This document shows positions 1-9,781 of a DNA stretch of 64,000 nucleotides, in pieces (positions within the stretch are counted from its first letter, which is position 1; each line of letters begins with the position of its first letter). This DNA comes from Arthrobacter dokdonellae (GTDB lineage: Bacteria; Actinomycetota; Actinomycetes; Actinomycetales; Micrococcaceae), in contig NZ_CP029642.1 in NCBI RefSeq assembly GCF_003268655.1, positions 1,178,001 through 1,242,000 of the forward strand, in the 5' to 3' direction. The translations under genes and the position numbers were made by a program. The notes below the pieces were generated by a model. The model did no database searches and was not told the DNA's origin. It saw only the letters and a list, made by a program, of their open reading frames with translations.

Positions 1-826
1 TGCTCAGCTGGCCGGCCTGGTCCACCAGGGTCTGAGTGGCCGCGAGGGGCAGGTAGATGCCGTTGTTGTCGAACGCGTCACCGGCGTCAAAGATGCCGGC
101 GACCTTCATGGTGCGGCTTTGGACGGTGAAGGTTGAACCGACCTTCAGCGAATTCTTCGCGGCCAGGGTGGAACCCACCAGGGCCTGGGTTGAGGAGGCT
201 GCGAAGTCAGTCAGCTGCGAGCCGCCGGTGAGCTTGATCGCAGTCCCGGCCGCCGTGGCGGAGGTGGAAACGCCGGTGGCCTGGATCGGAATCGTGAATG
301 CCGGGCGCGTGGTGGTGGTGCCTCCCGTGGCTCCGCCGGCGCCGTCCGTGGACGTGCCGGAGCTGCCGTTGCTGTTGTTGCGTTGGCCCAGCACCCCGGG
401 GTCCACCGCGGAGACCAGGCTGGTGGTGCCGCTGGAGCCGAAGCGGCCGGCCCCTCCGCGGTCCGCGCCGCTTCCGTTGCCCGCGGCGGATCCGGACGCC
501 GTCGCGGCGGCCGCGGCGGCGGCGTTCGACAGCCGGACCGCGAGCGTCCCATTGACGCTGGTCACGTGGGCGACGGTCGCCGCCTTGGTGGCGTCCGCCG
601 TCGTCAGCGGGTTGCCGCCGCCCAGTCCGCCGCGGGATCCGGCGGGATTGACCGTGAGGTTGTTGCCCACGGAGGCCTTGAGGGAGTCGACCTTGGCGCC
701 CACGGCCTGGTTGGCCACCAGCATGGCCAGCGCGAGTCCAATGGCCACCGCCAAAATGACCACCACGGCGCCGCTGCGCACCTTATTGCGGAACGCGTTG
801 CCCACGCTCCGGGAAACCACACCCAT
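1..826 (-). CDS. FtsX/MacB-like ABC transporter permease (partial, runs off left edge)
   Basis: Only about the first 275 residues are visible, read right to left from ATG 826 behind a GGGAG ribosome site. The product starts with a short basic stretch (SVGNAFRNKVRSG), followed by one strongly hydrophobic segment at about residues 17-35 (VVVILAVAIGLALAML) and a long extracytoplasmic part. That part is rich in Ala/Gly/Ser/Thr around residues 90-170 and looks folded near residues 180-275. This is the layout of FtsX/MacB permeases, in which the first membrane helix is followed by a large extracellular MacB_PCD domain. The remaining helices and any ATPase partner would lie beyond the edge. The gene is divergent from the FemX-like gene at 989. 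The substrate cannot be inferred. Confidence 0.7.
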   Translation of the reverse strand, partial: MGVVSRSVGNAFRNKVRSGAVVVILAVAIGLALAMLVANQAVGAKVDSLKASVGNNLTVNPAGSRGGLGGGNPLTTADATKAATVAHVTSVNGTLAVRLSNAAAAAAATASGSAAGNGSGADRGGAGRFGSSGTTSLVSAVDPGVLGQRNNSNGSSGTSTDGAGGATGGTTTTRPAFTIPIQATGVSTSATAAGTAIKLTGGSQLTDFAASSTQALVGSTLAAKNSLKVGSTFTVQSRTMKVAGIFDAGDAFDNNGIYLPLAATQTLVDQAGQLS

Positions 827-988
827 GTCTTGCTCCCTGCACCTGTGGCTGCCCGTGCGGCAGCCGTCCAGACACCATGTTCTGGCCACCGTCCGGGTGT
901 TCCATAGGGGCCGGCTGTGCGTGGGATGTGAGAACCCGGCCCAGTAGACTGGGAACAGCGAACACATGCCGACACGATTGAGGGTCTT

Positions 989-2062
989 TTGCTGGAATTT
1001 ACCGCCCGATTTGCCACCGCCGCCGAGGTCGACCAGTGGGACACCCTGGTCACGGCGAACCCCAACGGCGGCAACCTCCTCCAGTCCGCCTCCTTCGCCG
1101 CCGTGAAGAAAAACTACGGCTGGACGCCCCAGTATCTGGCGTTTGAGGGCGCCGACTACACCAGCTACAACCTCGCCCTGGAGAAGAAGTTCCCGGGACT
1201 GGGCCGCCTGTGGTACTTGATCAAGGGCCCGGACACCGCCGACGTGGAGCACATCCCCGCCATGATGGCCGCCCTGCGCGTGTTCACCCGGCGGGCCCGC
1301 CTCAACGTTTTTGCGGCGAAGATTGAGCCCGACGTGGTCGCCTCCGAGCGGGCGCGCGCCGTGCTGTCCGGGGCCGGATACGTGAAGGTGCCGGACCTGC
1401 AGCCCAACGACAACACCGCCCTGCTGGACATTTCCCCGGAGCCGAACCAGCTCCTGCGCAACCTCCACTCGCGCGGGCGCAACGCAGTGCGCCGTGCCCA
1501 GCGCGAGGGGGTCGAAGTGGTGCGCCCGGAGTCCACCGAGGCCACCATGCGCTCGCTGTACGACCTCATGGTGGGCACCTTTGAGGCCAAGAATGCCGGG
1601 GCAGCCCGTGAGTTCGGGTACTTCCGCCAGTTCTGGAGCGAGTTCACCAGCCGCGGCCAGGGCAGGTTCTACTTTGTCCATGAAAACGGGGTCCCGTCGG
1701 TGGGCGCGTTCGTCATCAACTACGGCACCAAGGCCACGTACAAGGACGGCGGCTCCTTGCAGGAGCGGTCGCAGTACGGCGACTCGCACCTGATCCAGTG
1801 GGAGGCCATCCAGGACATGAAGGGCCTGGGCGCCGTCCAGTACGACTTCTGCGGCACGCCGCCGTCGCACAGGCTCAAGGATCCCACCCACCCGCACCAC
1901 GGCCTGGGCCTGTTCAAGACCAGCTTCACCAAGACGGTCACCGATTTTGTAGGCTGCTGGGATGTGGTGTTCAGCCCGGTGCGGTACAAATTGTGGACGG
2001 TCGCCGGCGAACGGGTGATGCGTCAGTTGTATACCCGACGCACGGGCCAAAAGTTTTACTAG
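989..2062 (+). CDS. FemA/FemB/FemX-family peptidoglycan bridge aminoacyltransferase
   Basis: This 357-residue protein is within the usual size range for FemABX enzymes, which use aminoacyl-tRNA in the cytoplasm to build the peptide cross-bridge on lipid II. Visible family marks are the basic stretch RNAVRRAQREGVEV near residue 165, GTKATYKDGGS near 250, and the closing GLFKTSFT near 308. The start is TTG 989, just downstream of GAGGG. No ATG is available in frame before the conserved region, so TTG is preferred. It stands alone, divergent from the permease at 826 and 86 bases before the ThrE-like gene. Which amino acid it transfers cannot be read from the sequence. Confidence 0.85.
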   Translation: MLEFTARFATAAEVDQWDTLVTANPNGGNLLQSASFAAVKKNYGWTPQYLAFEGADYTSYNLALEKKFPGLGRLWYLIKGPDTADVEHIPAMMAALRVFTRRARLNVFAAKIEPDVVASERARAVLSGAGYVKVPDLQPNDNTALLDISPEPNQLLRNLHSRGRNAVRRAQREGVEVVRPESTEATMRSLYDLMVGTFEAKNAGAAREFGYFRQFWSEFTSRGQGRFYFVHENGVPSVGAFVINYGTKATYKDGGSLQERSQYGDSHLIQWEAIQDMKGLGAVQYDFCGTPPSHRLKDPTHPHHGLGLFKTSFTKTVTDFVGCWDVVFSPVRYKLWTVAGERVMRQLYTRRTGQKFY

Positions 2063-2148
2063 CCCATTTTTCCAGCCATTGACAAGCACGACGGCGGCCC
2101 CACGGGGCGCGGTTGTGTCCGGTGGGGCGGGACCCCTGAGGAGAGCGG

Positions 2149-3777
2149 ATGAGCAGCAGCTCCAACGAACGGGAAGAGCAGGACCGGGGCGGCCGGGCGC
2201 GGTCCGGCACGCGCCAAACCGGGCAGCGCCAAACGGGGCAGCGCCAAACGGGGCCGTCGGCGACGCGCGACGTTCCGGCGGCCGGGATGCAGCCCCGCGA
2301 CGTTCCGGCAGCCGGGATGATCCCCAAGGTGCCGCTGCCGGCGGCACCGGCGGCACCGGCGGTGCCGCCGTCGCGCCCCAACAAGGCCGCGCGCACGGTG
2401 CTGCGCCGCCTGGTGCAGGGGGAGACCCCGCCCACCGCGCCCATGAACATCGTGGAGCGGCTTGCGGGCAGCCCGTACGCGAATCCCACCATCCAGGTGG
2501 GCCGGGCCGACGAATCGGCGCGGAAGACCATTGACTTTGCGCTGCGCATGGCCGAGACCATGTTCCGGTACGGCGCCGGCGCGCTGGAGGTGGAGACCTC
2601 CATCATTGCGGTCACGGCGGCCTTTGGCCTGCGCAACATCGAAGTGGACATCACCAACCAGTCCGTCATCCTCAACTACGCCCACCGCGACGGCGTCCCC
2701 ATCACGCTGCTGCGCGTGGTCAGGTCCTGGACCAACAACTATGCCGGGCTCGTCCAGGTGCACGAGCTGGTCACGGACATTGTGACCGGCGGCGTGGCCC
2801 GGGACGACGCGTACCGGCGGCTGGACACCATCATCAAGCGGCCCAAGCCCTTTCCGCGCTGGATGGTGTCACTGGCCGAGGCCGTGTTTGCCGCCGCCGT
2901 GGTGGGTGTCATCGGCGGCAGCCCGTTTGGCATGGTCGTGGCCCTGCTGACCATCCTGCTGGCCGGACAGATTGCCCGGGTGCTGGGCAGGTGGCGGGTT
3001 CCGGACTTCTTCGTCACGGCCATCACGTCGTTCATCGTCACCATCGTGGCCCTGGTGTGCTTCATGTTCCACGTGCCGCTGAGCCCCTCGATGGTGGTCG
3101 CCGGCGGGATCCTGCTGCTGCTGCCCTCGGGGCGGCTCGTCTCCGCGGTGCAGGATGCGATCAACGGCTTCCCGGTCACGGCCGCCGGCCGGTTCCTCTC
3201 GGCGTTCCTGACGTTCGGTGCCATCGTCGCGGGCATCGCCGTCGCCCTGGTCAGTGCCTCCATGCTGGGCGGGAACCGGATCAACGTGGCGGAGCCGATC
3301 GTCGGCTCGCTGCCACTTTATCTGGTGCTGCCGCTCGTGGCCGTCGCGACGATCGCCATCTGCATCGCCGAGCAGACGTCGGTGCGGTTGCTGGTGCCCA
3401 CGATGGCCGTGGCGCTGGCCGGCTATCTGGCGTACTACGGCGGCATGGAGCTGGGTCTGGGCGCGCGGTTTGCGCCCGCGCTGGCCGCGATCGTGGTGGG
3501 GATCCTGGCGCGTGTCATCTCACTGCGGCTGGGCGCCCCGCAGCTCGTGGTGGCCGTTCCGTCCATCATCTTCCTGCTGGTGGGCCTGTCCATCTTCCGC
3601 GCCATGTTCGTCATGACGCTCACGCCGGGAGACTCGGTGACCGGCGCCGTGGGCATCTTCAACGCGCTCGTGGTCATTTTGGCCGTGGCCGCCGGCGTGG
3701 TCCTCGGCGACAACATGGCCCGACCGCTCACCCGCCCCAGCGGGCAGAAGGACCGGCGCCGCAACCGCCGCCGCTGA
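2149..3777 (+). CDS. ThrE-family threonine/serine exporter
   Basis: This 542-residue integral membrane protein has the order of ThrE: a basic, low-complexity cytoplasmic N-terminus (about 1-110), a DUF1212 domain beginning near RKTIDFALRMAETMFRYGAG, and a C-terminal DUF3815-like membrane block, with about ten hydrophobic segments from residue 240 on. ThrE proteins of corynebacteria export threonine and serine using the proton gradient. The start is ATG 2149 with GGAGAG upstream. The N-terminus carries DNA-level tandem repeats. A 15-bp unit at 2213-2255 encodes repeated QRQTG, and a 30-bp unit at 2266-2319 encodes RDVPAAGM twice. The C-terminus is basic. The gene converges on the siderophore-interacting gene, with a palindromic repeat element between them. 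Confidence 0.85.
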   Translation: MSSSSNEREEQDRGGRARSGTRQTGQRQTGQRQTGPSATRDVPAAGMQPRDVPAAGMIPKVPLPAAPAAPAVPPSRPNKAARTVLRRLVQGETPPTAPMNIVERLAGSPYANPTIQVGRADESARKTIDFALRMAETMFRYGAGALEVETSIIAVTAAFGLRNIEVDITNQSVILNYAHRDGVPITLLRVVRSWTNNYAGLVQVHELVTDIVTGGVARDDAYRRLDTIIKRPKPFPRWMVSLAEAVFAAAVVGVIGGSPFGMVVALLTILLAGQIARVLGRWRVPDFFVTAITSFIVTIVALVCFMFHVPLSPSMVVAGGILLLLPSGRLVSAVQDAINGFPVTAAGRFLSAFLTFGAIVAGIAVALVSASMLGGNRINVAEPIVGSLPLYLVLPLVAVATIAICIAEQTSVRLLVPTMAVALAGYLAYYGGMELGLGARFAPALAAIVVGILARVISLRLGAPQLVVAVPSIIFLLVGLSIFRAMFVMTLTPGDSVTGAVGIFNALVVILAVAAGVVLGDNMARPLTRPSGQKDRRRNRRR

Positions 3778-3793
3778 CCGGTTCCGTCCATCC

Positions 3794-3925
3794 GTTGAGG
3801 TTCGAGATAACCACCGATCGGACGCCGCGAATCGGTCGTTATCTCGAACCTCGACGGGGCGGGGCGTGGTGATCTCGAACCTCGACGGGGCGGGGCGTGG
3901 TGATCTCGAACCTCGACGGGGCGGC
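3794..3925. repeat. Palindromic REP-like element with 31-bp tandem units (copy 1)
   Basis: An inverted repeat has arms at 3794-3818 and 3831-3855 (23 of 25 positions pair) around a 12-base loop. The right arm is then amplified: a 31-bp unit starting ATCTCGAACCTCGACGGGGC occurs at 3841-3871, 3872-3902 and, cut short, 3903-3925. The element fills the gap between the convergent ThrE-like and siderophore-interacting genes and ends at the latter's stop codon. The same design recurs at 54643-54773. A bidirectional terminator or REP-type role is an inference. Confidence 0.85.
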
Positions 3926-4780
3926 TCAGAGGATCTTGCCGACGGGCTGCTTCTTCTCCGCCTGGAAGTAGTCCTCGGTCCTGCCGTAGGCCCAGTAGCC
4001 GGAGAGCGAGACCTGACTGCGGGCCAGTCCGCGCTGCTTGAACAGGACGTCGCGGAGGGCTTTCATGTATTCACGTTCGCCGTGTATGAAGGCGTCGACT
4101 TCACCGTCCGGCCAGGTCCCGCCGGCAACGGCGTCCACCAGCTGCGTGCTTTGGGCCGGCGTGGCGCCGTTGCGAAACAGCCATGTCACCTCGACCCCTG
4201 CCGGCGCGGCCACAGGCTGGATGTCGTCCTCGGTGTCCACCTCGACATACGCGCGGCCTGCGGCGTCGGCGGGCAGCGCCTCGATGGCGGCGGCCATGGC
4301 GGGCAGAGCGGCCTCGTCGCCGGCAAACAGGTACCAGTCGGCGTCCGGGTTGGGCCGGTAGGCGCCGCCTGGGCCGGAGAAGATGATGCGGTCCCCGGGC
4401 GCGGCCGCCTCCGCCCACGGGCCGGCCAGGCCGGCGTCTCCGTGGATAACGAAGTCAATCGCGATCTCCCGGGCAGCCAGATCCACCCAGCGGACGGTGT
4501 AGGTGCGCGTTGCCGGCCACTGGTCCCGCGGCATGGACTCACGCAGCCCAAAGACATCCACCGGCTCCGCGTAGTCCACGCCGGGCTGCAGGAAGTGGAT
4601 TTTCACGTACATGTCCGTGGCATCCTTGGCTTCAAAGGCGGCGAGCCCGGGCCCGCCCGCCACCACACGGACCATGTGCGGGCCGAGCTGCTCCTTGCGC
4701 ACCACCGTCAGCGTGAATTGCGTCCGTCGCTTCACTGCCGGTGCAACGAGCGCTTCCTTGCCGGTGTCAGCGGAACTCAC
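3926..4780 (-). CDS. Siderophore-interacting protein (FAD-dependent ferric-siderophore reductase family)
   Basis: This 284-residue protein has the two-domain layout of the SIP/ViuB family. The N-terminal FAD-binding barrel carries the flavin motif RTYTVR near residue 118, followed by HGDAGLAGPW. The C-terminal NAD(P)H-binding part contains YLFAGDEAALPA and closes with the family mark GYWAYGRTED. Members reduce ferric siderophores in the cytoplasm so that iron is released. The start is ATG 4780, and the usual length is about 270-290. No siderophore importer is adjacent. A possible IdeR/DtxR box lies 46-64 bases upstream (4826-4844), and the ideR gene is in this same window at 48211, so iron repression is likely. 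Confidence 0.9.
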   Translation of the reverse strand: MSSADTGKEALVAPAVKRRTQFTLTVVRKEQLGPHMVRVVAGGPGLAAFEAKDATDMYVKIHFLQPGVDYAEPVDVFGLRESMPRDQWPATRTYTVRWVDLAAREIAIDFVIHGDAGLAGPWAEAAAPGDRIIFSGPGGAYRPNPDADWYLFAGDEAALPAMAAAIEALPADAAGRAYVEVDTEDDIQPVAAPAGVEVTWLFRNGATPAQSTQLVDAVAGGTWPDGEVDAFIHGEREYMKALRDVLFKQRGLARSQVSLSGYWAYGRTEDYFQAEKKQPVGKIL

Positions 4781-4825
4781 AAATCACTCCTGAGAAGAAC
4801 GGCCGGCAGCTGAACCGGCATCACG

Positions 4826-4844
4826 TTAGGTAGCCCTTACCCTA
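4826..4844. promoter_or_regulatory. Candidate IdeR/DtxR iron box
   Basis: TTAGGTAGCCCTTACCCTA matches the DtxR/IdeR 19-mer consensus (TTAGGTTAGSCTAACCTAA) at about 13 positions. TTAGGT and ACC, in the two halves, are the strongest parts. It sits just upstream of the siderophore-interacting gene, where such boxes are commonly found. The match is imperfect, so binding is an inference. Confidence 0.5.
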
Positions 4845-4863
4845 CCAGCGGGCGCCCCGTGTT

Positions 4864-5619
4864 TCAGGCGGGCAGCGCCCACTCGACTGGCACGCTGCCC
4901 TGCTCCTGAAGCATTGCGTTGATCCGGCTGAACGGCCGCGAGCCAAAAAACCCGCGCGACGCCGACAGCGGGCTCGGGTGTGCCGACTCAATGATGGCGG
5001 TGCCGGCCAGCAGGGGCTCAAGCTTTTGAGCGTCCCGCCCCCAGAGCACGCTCACCAGCGGCTGCTTCCGCGCGGCCAGGACCCTGATGACGGCCTCCGT
5101 CACGCCTTCCCAACCACGACGCCGGTGCGAGCCTGCCGCGCCCGGGGCCACCGTGAGCACGCGGTTGAGCAGGAGGACGCCCTGGGCCGCCCAGGCACTG
5201 AGGTCGCCGTGCGCTGCCGGGGCGATGCCGAGATCGTCCTGCAGCTCCTTGTAGATGTTGTTCAGGCTGCGCGGCAGCGGCCGGGTGGACCGGTCCACCG
5301 CAAACGCCAGGCCGACGGAGTGGCCGGGAGTGGGGTACGGATCCTGGCCCACCACCAGGACCTTCACACCGGCAAGCGGCGCGGCCAGGGCGCGCAGCAC
5401 CCGGCTGGGCGGAGGCAGGAAGGAGGTCCCGGCGTCGTACTCCCGGCGCAGCATGAGTCCCAGGCCGCGAAGGGCTGGTTCCTCGGCGGCCAGGGCGCCG
5501 GCCCAGTCGGGGGCCAGCAGCGACAGCGGGTCGGCGCCCATCGTCTCCAGGGCACGCAGCTGGGCGGCATCCCAGGCGGCGGGGGAGGGGAGCTCGAAAA
5601 GGGCGGGGTTCGGGTCCAT
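4864..5619 (-). CDS. ung: Uracil-DNA glycosylase, family 1
   Basis: Removes uracil from DNA as the first step of base-excision repair. Both signature motifs are visible: the water-activating loop VLVVGQDPYPTPGH (actinobacterial GQDPYP variant) and the minor-groove loop HPSPLSASRGFFGSRPFS, as well as LLLNRVLTV between them. From ATG 5619 the protein has 251 residues, in line with the family. The reading frame stays open up to 5796, but that extension is poorly conserved-looking and overlaps the divergent DUF3263 gene, so the start MDPNPALFELP is chosen. GGGAGG and GGAAG lie upstream. Confidence 0.93.
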   Translation of the reverse strand: MDPNPALFELPSPAAWDAAQLRALETMGADPLSLLAPDWAGALAAEEPALRGLGLMLRREYDAGTSFLPPPSRVLRALAAPLAGVKVLVVGQDPYPTPGHSVGLAFAVDRSTRPLPRSLNNIYKELQDDLGIAPAAHGDLSAWAAQGVLLLNRVLTVAPGAAGSHRRRGWEGVTEAVIRVLAARKQPLVSVLWGRDAQKLEPLLAGTAIIESAHPSPLSASRGFFGSRPFSRINAMLQEQGSVPVEWALPA

Positions 5620-5787
5620 GCTTCCATTCTCGCCTCCCGGCCGCCGGACCAGCCTGGGGACTCGCGCCGGGGACGGGGCCGCGGCGGAATGACATGCGTG
5701 TGATTCGCCCTTATCATGGAGGAACGGGCCGCGTCCGCCGGGCGCCGCCGCACGTGAAGCCTGTATCTGGAGTTGAAGGAGTGTGCC

Positions 5788-6087
5788 GTGCCGCAAGCAG
5801 GATCGACACAGCCCTCACCCGAGGCAGGCCACTCCGGCGATTCCCGGCTGAGCGAGCGGGATGCCCGGATGCTCGCGCTGGAACGGCAATGGTGGAAGTA
5901 TGCCGGGGCGAAGGAACAGGCCATCCGTGAGATGTTCGACCTCTCCGCCACCCACTACTATCAAATCCTCAATGCGTTGATCGACACGGAGGCCGCGCTG
6001 GAGCACGACCCCATGCTGGTGAAGCGGTTGCGTAGACTACGTACGTCGCGTCAAAAGGCCCGGACCGCACGCAGGCTCGGGCATTGA
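5788..6087 (+). CDS. DUF3263 domain protein
   Basis: This small 99-residue protein matches the actinobacterial DUF3263 family. The central block is LSERDARMLALERQWWKYAG, then a short helix-turn-helix-like stretch around AIREMFDLSATHYYQILNAL, and a basic tail (RRLRTSRQKARTARRLG). The fold suggests nucleic-acid binding, but no function is established that I know of. GTG 5788 is chosen over TTG 5773 because AAGGAG sits 6 bases upstream of the GTG. The LytR_C gene follows 42 bases downstream on the same strand, and this pair next to ung and groEL is a typical actinobacterial neighbourhood. Confidence 0.85.
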   Translation: MPQAGSTQPSPEAGHSGDSRLSERDARMLALERQWWKYAGAKEQAIREMFDLSATHYYQILNALIDTEAALEHDPMLVKRLRRLRTSRQKARTARRLGH

Positions 6088-6129
6088 CGCGCGCTTCCAC
6101 TGCCTCACCCCCAAGGACAGCACTGCACC

Positions 6130-6723
6130 ATGACTAAATACCCGCGGGACGAATTTGACCGTGTTCCGGAGAACTCTGCGCGCCACGGCGTCCACCGCGC
6201 CTCGCTCGAGGTTGCCACACGCAGTCTGGTGCCGGTGATGATCTTTGGTGTTGCCGCGCTATGCGTCGGCCTGCTGGCCTTCCTGATTGTGCCCAAGATC
6301 AGTGGGCAGGACACGGCCGTCAACGCGCCGACCAGCTCTACGGCCGCCACCGCGCCGGGCACTAAGGCCCCTGCGTCCGCCACGCCGAGCGCCGCGCCAC
6401 GCACCACTGCGGTAAAGGCGCCGTCGCCCACGCCGACGCCCGGATCCGTGGTGGACAAGTCCACGCCTGTGGCGATCTTCAATGCCACGGGAATCGGCGG
6501 GCTCGCGGCGCAATACAGCGCAACGGCCACCAGCGACGGCTGGACGGTGTCACAGACGGGAAACTGGAACGGCGCGCCGCAATCGGTCTCCTCCATCATC
6601 TACAGCGGCCCGGCGCAGAAGGCCAACGCCGAGGCCCTGGGAAAGCTGCTGAACATCGCGACGCTGTTGGACTCCGCGGAGATGGGGATCCCGCTGACCA
6701 TCGTGCTCGGCCCGGGGGCTTAA
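6130..6723 (+). CDS. LytR_C-domain membrane-anchored protein
   Basis: 197 residues. A cytoplasmic N-terminus of about 35 residues leads into one membrane helix (about 36-58, VPVMIFGVAALCVGLLAFLI), then a Thr/Ala/Pro-rich linker to about residue 115. The C-terminal LytR_C domain follows (from TPVAIFNATGIGGLAAQYS to VLGPGA). This domain occurs alone or on the C-terminus of LytR-CpsA-Psr wall-polymer ligases; its own role is not defined. No LCP catalytic domain is present here. It is probably co-transcribed with the DUF3263 gene. A strong hairpin (6868-6930) lies beyond its stop. Confidence 0.82.
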   Translation: MTKYPRDEFDRVPENSARHGVHRASLEVATRSLVPVMIFGVAALCVGLLAFLIVPKISGQDTAVNAPTSSTAATAPGTKAPASATPSAAPRTTAVKAPSPTPTPGSVVDKSTPVAIFNATGIGGLAAQYSATATSDGWTVSQTGNWNGAPQSVSSIIYSGPAQKANAEALGKLLNIATLLDSAEMGIPLTIVLGPGA

Positions 6724-6867
6724 TACCCGCCCCGTTCGCCCTGTCCAGCCCGTGCAGGCTGTCCAGCCCGTCCAGGCTGGTGGCTGGCGGGCGACCGGTC
6801 GGCGACGGCGTGGGGGCGGCTGGAAGCGCCGAGATGCAACTGTGGCAAGTTCGGTGGGTTCCGCCGA

Positions 6868-6930
6868 CGCCGGGAGTACAGATGAGGCGGGCAACTCGGG
6901 TAGTTGCCCGCCTCATCTGTACTCTCGGCG
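6868..6930. terminator. 29-bp-stem hairpin between convergent genes
   Basis: The arms at 6868-6896 and 6902-6930 pair over 29 positions with a single G-T mismatch around the loop CGGGT. No T-tract follows, so it is not a textbook Rho-independent terminator. Its place between the convergent LytR_C and TM2 genes suggests a bidirectional terminator or a dispersed palindrome. Confidence 0.6.
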
Positions 6931-6945
6931 ACTCTCGGCGCGAAT

Positions 6946-6983
6946 TTTGTGTGTCAGTCCCTGATTTGTGTGTCAGTCCCTGA
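6946..6983. repeat. Perfect 19-bp tandem duplication over the TM2 gene end
   Basis: TTTGTGTGTCAGTCCCTGA occurs at 6946-6964 and immediately again at 6965-6983. The second copy contains the stop codon and last codons of the TM2 gene, so the first copy looks like a duplicated gene end. Confidence 0.85.
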
Positions 6984-7473
6984 GGGGAACGCCTCTGGCG
7001 TCGGTGCGGAAGCCCTCATTGCCGACCAGGATCAGGATGCCCTCGATGAGCCCCCAAATGGCCATGGCCCACGCGAGAAAGCCGACGCTTAGGACAGAGA
7101 CGAGCAGCTGGATCAGGGCCTTTTTGGTGAAGCCCAGGTAAAAGTTGTGGATGCCGAGGCCGCCGAGCAGGATGCCCAGGACGCCCGCCGCGACCTTCGA
7201 CTTCTGCCCGCCATACTGCTGACCGTAGGCGGGCTGCTGGTACTGCTGCTGATACGGCTGCTGGTACGGCTGCTGCTGCCACCCCTGCTGCTGGCCCGGA
7301 AATGCGGTGGGCACCTGCTCCACCGGCTGCTGGTACGCAGGAGGACCAAAGCCCGGCGCGGATGGCTGCTCCGGCACGTCATAACCAGCGGGAACCGGCC
7401 CAACCTTGGGCTCACCGGCGACGGAATGGCCGGACGGGTCGGAAGGATTGCCGGTGCTTGGGTTCTCAGTCAT
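6973..7473 (-). CDS. TM2-domain membrane protein
   Basis: 166 residues. The first half is a Gln/Pro/Tyr-rich cytoplasmic-type linker (repeated QQPY-like units around residues 65-90). The second half is a TM2 domain: VAAGVLGILLGGLGIHNFYL, a short turn with GFTKKALIQLL, and a second helix ending WGLIEGILIL. TM2 proteins are two-helix membrane proteins of unclear role. ATG 7473 is chosen because AAGGAG lies 8 bases upstream; the frame is open to 7668 but without support. The gene is divergent from groEL across a 431-base region. Confidence 0.85.
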   Translation of the reverse strand: MTENPSTGNPSDPSGHSVAGEPKVGPVPAGYDVPEQPSAPGFGPPAYQQPVEQVPTAFPGQQQGWQQQPYQQPYQQQYQQPAYGQQYGGQKSKVAAGVLGILLGGLGIHNFYLGFTKKALIQLLVSVLSVGFLAWAMAIWGLIEGILILVGNEGFRTDARGVPLRD

Positions 7474-7680
7474 GGCGGGCTCCTTGGAGTCACGATAGTT
7501 CGGCGTGCCGGCGCTCCCGGCATCGGTACACGGCGTGCAGGCGCCCCGTTCGGACATTCTTCGATTAACGCTAGCCGCTAATTCCAAACGGCGGAAGCAT
7601 TCGAGCGGCACGGCGGCATCCGTCCCTGCACCGGCAGCGCCGTCGGTGTGTTCGCCCGCAGCACACATCGAGACACCGCG

Positions 7681-7724
7681 CTTGCACTCTCGGGTGCCGA
7701 GTGCTAATTATTGACTTAGCACTC
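7681..7724 (+). promoter_or_regulatory. CIRCE operator (HrcA) with an extra half-site, groEL promoter region
   Basis: CTTGCACTC (7681-7689), nine bases, then GAGTGCTAA (7699-7707) gives the CIRCE inverted repeat with two deviations in the left half. A further perfect half-site, TTAGCACTC, follows at 7716-7724 after 8 bases. TTGACT (7711-7716) could be a -35 element and TAGATC (7740-7745) a -10, but their spacing is not ideal. I see nothing else in the 431-base gap between the TM2 gene and groEL. Confidence 0.85.
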
Positions 7725-7868
7725 TGAGGCGGTGACTGCTAGATCCTAGCCAGCCATCCGCCGTCGGAGGTCAACAACTTTCCTCTCGTGGTGAGGATTC
7801 CGGGGCAGGCGTGAAAGAGATCGCCGGCACCGATTCCGTCCGTCGCGGGCACCATTGGGGGAACCTGA

Positions 7869-9548
<1,680 letters not shown>

Positions 9549-9560
9549 TCCCCACGCCCT

Positions 9561-9596
9561 CCCCGATGCTGGTTCGCTAGCGAACCAGCATCGGGG
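9561..9596 (+). terminator. Perfect 36-bp palindrome after groEL
   Basis: CCCCGATGCTGGTTCGCT is followed directly by its exact reverse complement, 13 bases after the groEL stop. It forms an 18-bp stem (four central bases would be loop), with a GC-rich 3' flank instead of a T-tract. Probable transcription terminator. Confidence 0.75.
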
Positions 9597-9613
9597 CCCC
9601 TCGGGCGCGGGGC

Positions 9614-9702
9614 CCATATGTGGGTGGTGCCTTGGGTGCCCGGAGTCACCCAGGCGCCTTGGGCGCACATGTGGGTTGGCGCCTTGGGTGCCTGGAATCA
9701 CC
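9614..9702. repeat. Imperfect 37-bp direct repeat
   Basis: Two 37-base copies, 9614-9650 and 9666-9702, share TGTGGGT..GCCTTGGGTGCC..GG..TCACC with several substitutions and a 52-base period. They lie in the groEL to RNase H gap and are of unknown role. Confidence 0.6.
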
Positions 9703-9708
9703 ATAGCG

Positions 9709-9743
9709 AAAGGCACCCCTGCCACACCGGCGGGGGCGCCTTT
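9709..9743 (+). terminator. Second hairpin with T-rich end before the RNase H gene
   Basis: Arms at 9709-9723 and 9729-9743 (AAAGGC.CCCC.GCC with two G-T pairs) enclose a 5-base loop. The stem ends in TTT, and GGCGTTT follows. It resembles a Rho-independent terminator better than the palindrome at 9561 does. Confidence 0.55.
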
Positions 9744-9781
9744 GGCGTTTAAGGGTCGGAAACTTCTGAAAGTATGTGGAC

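Noticed and set aside
3841..3925. The 31-bp tandem units as a CRISPR array
   Set aside because: Units are contiguous with no spacers between them, and no cas genes are present.
5620..5796. N-terminal extension of uracil-DNA glycosylase
   Set aside because: The in-frame extension overlaps the promoter and start of the divergent DUF3263 gene and lacks family similarity; ATG 5619 is the better start.
9549..9781. A groES gene or small ORF next to groEL
   Set aside because: The gap holds only palindromes and repeats. No co-chaperonin motif is found on either side of groEL.
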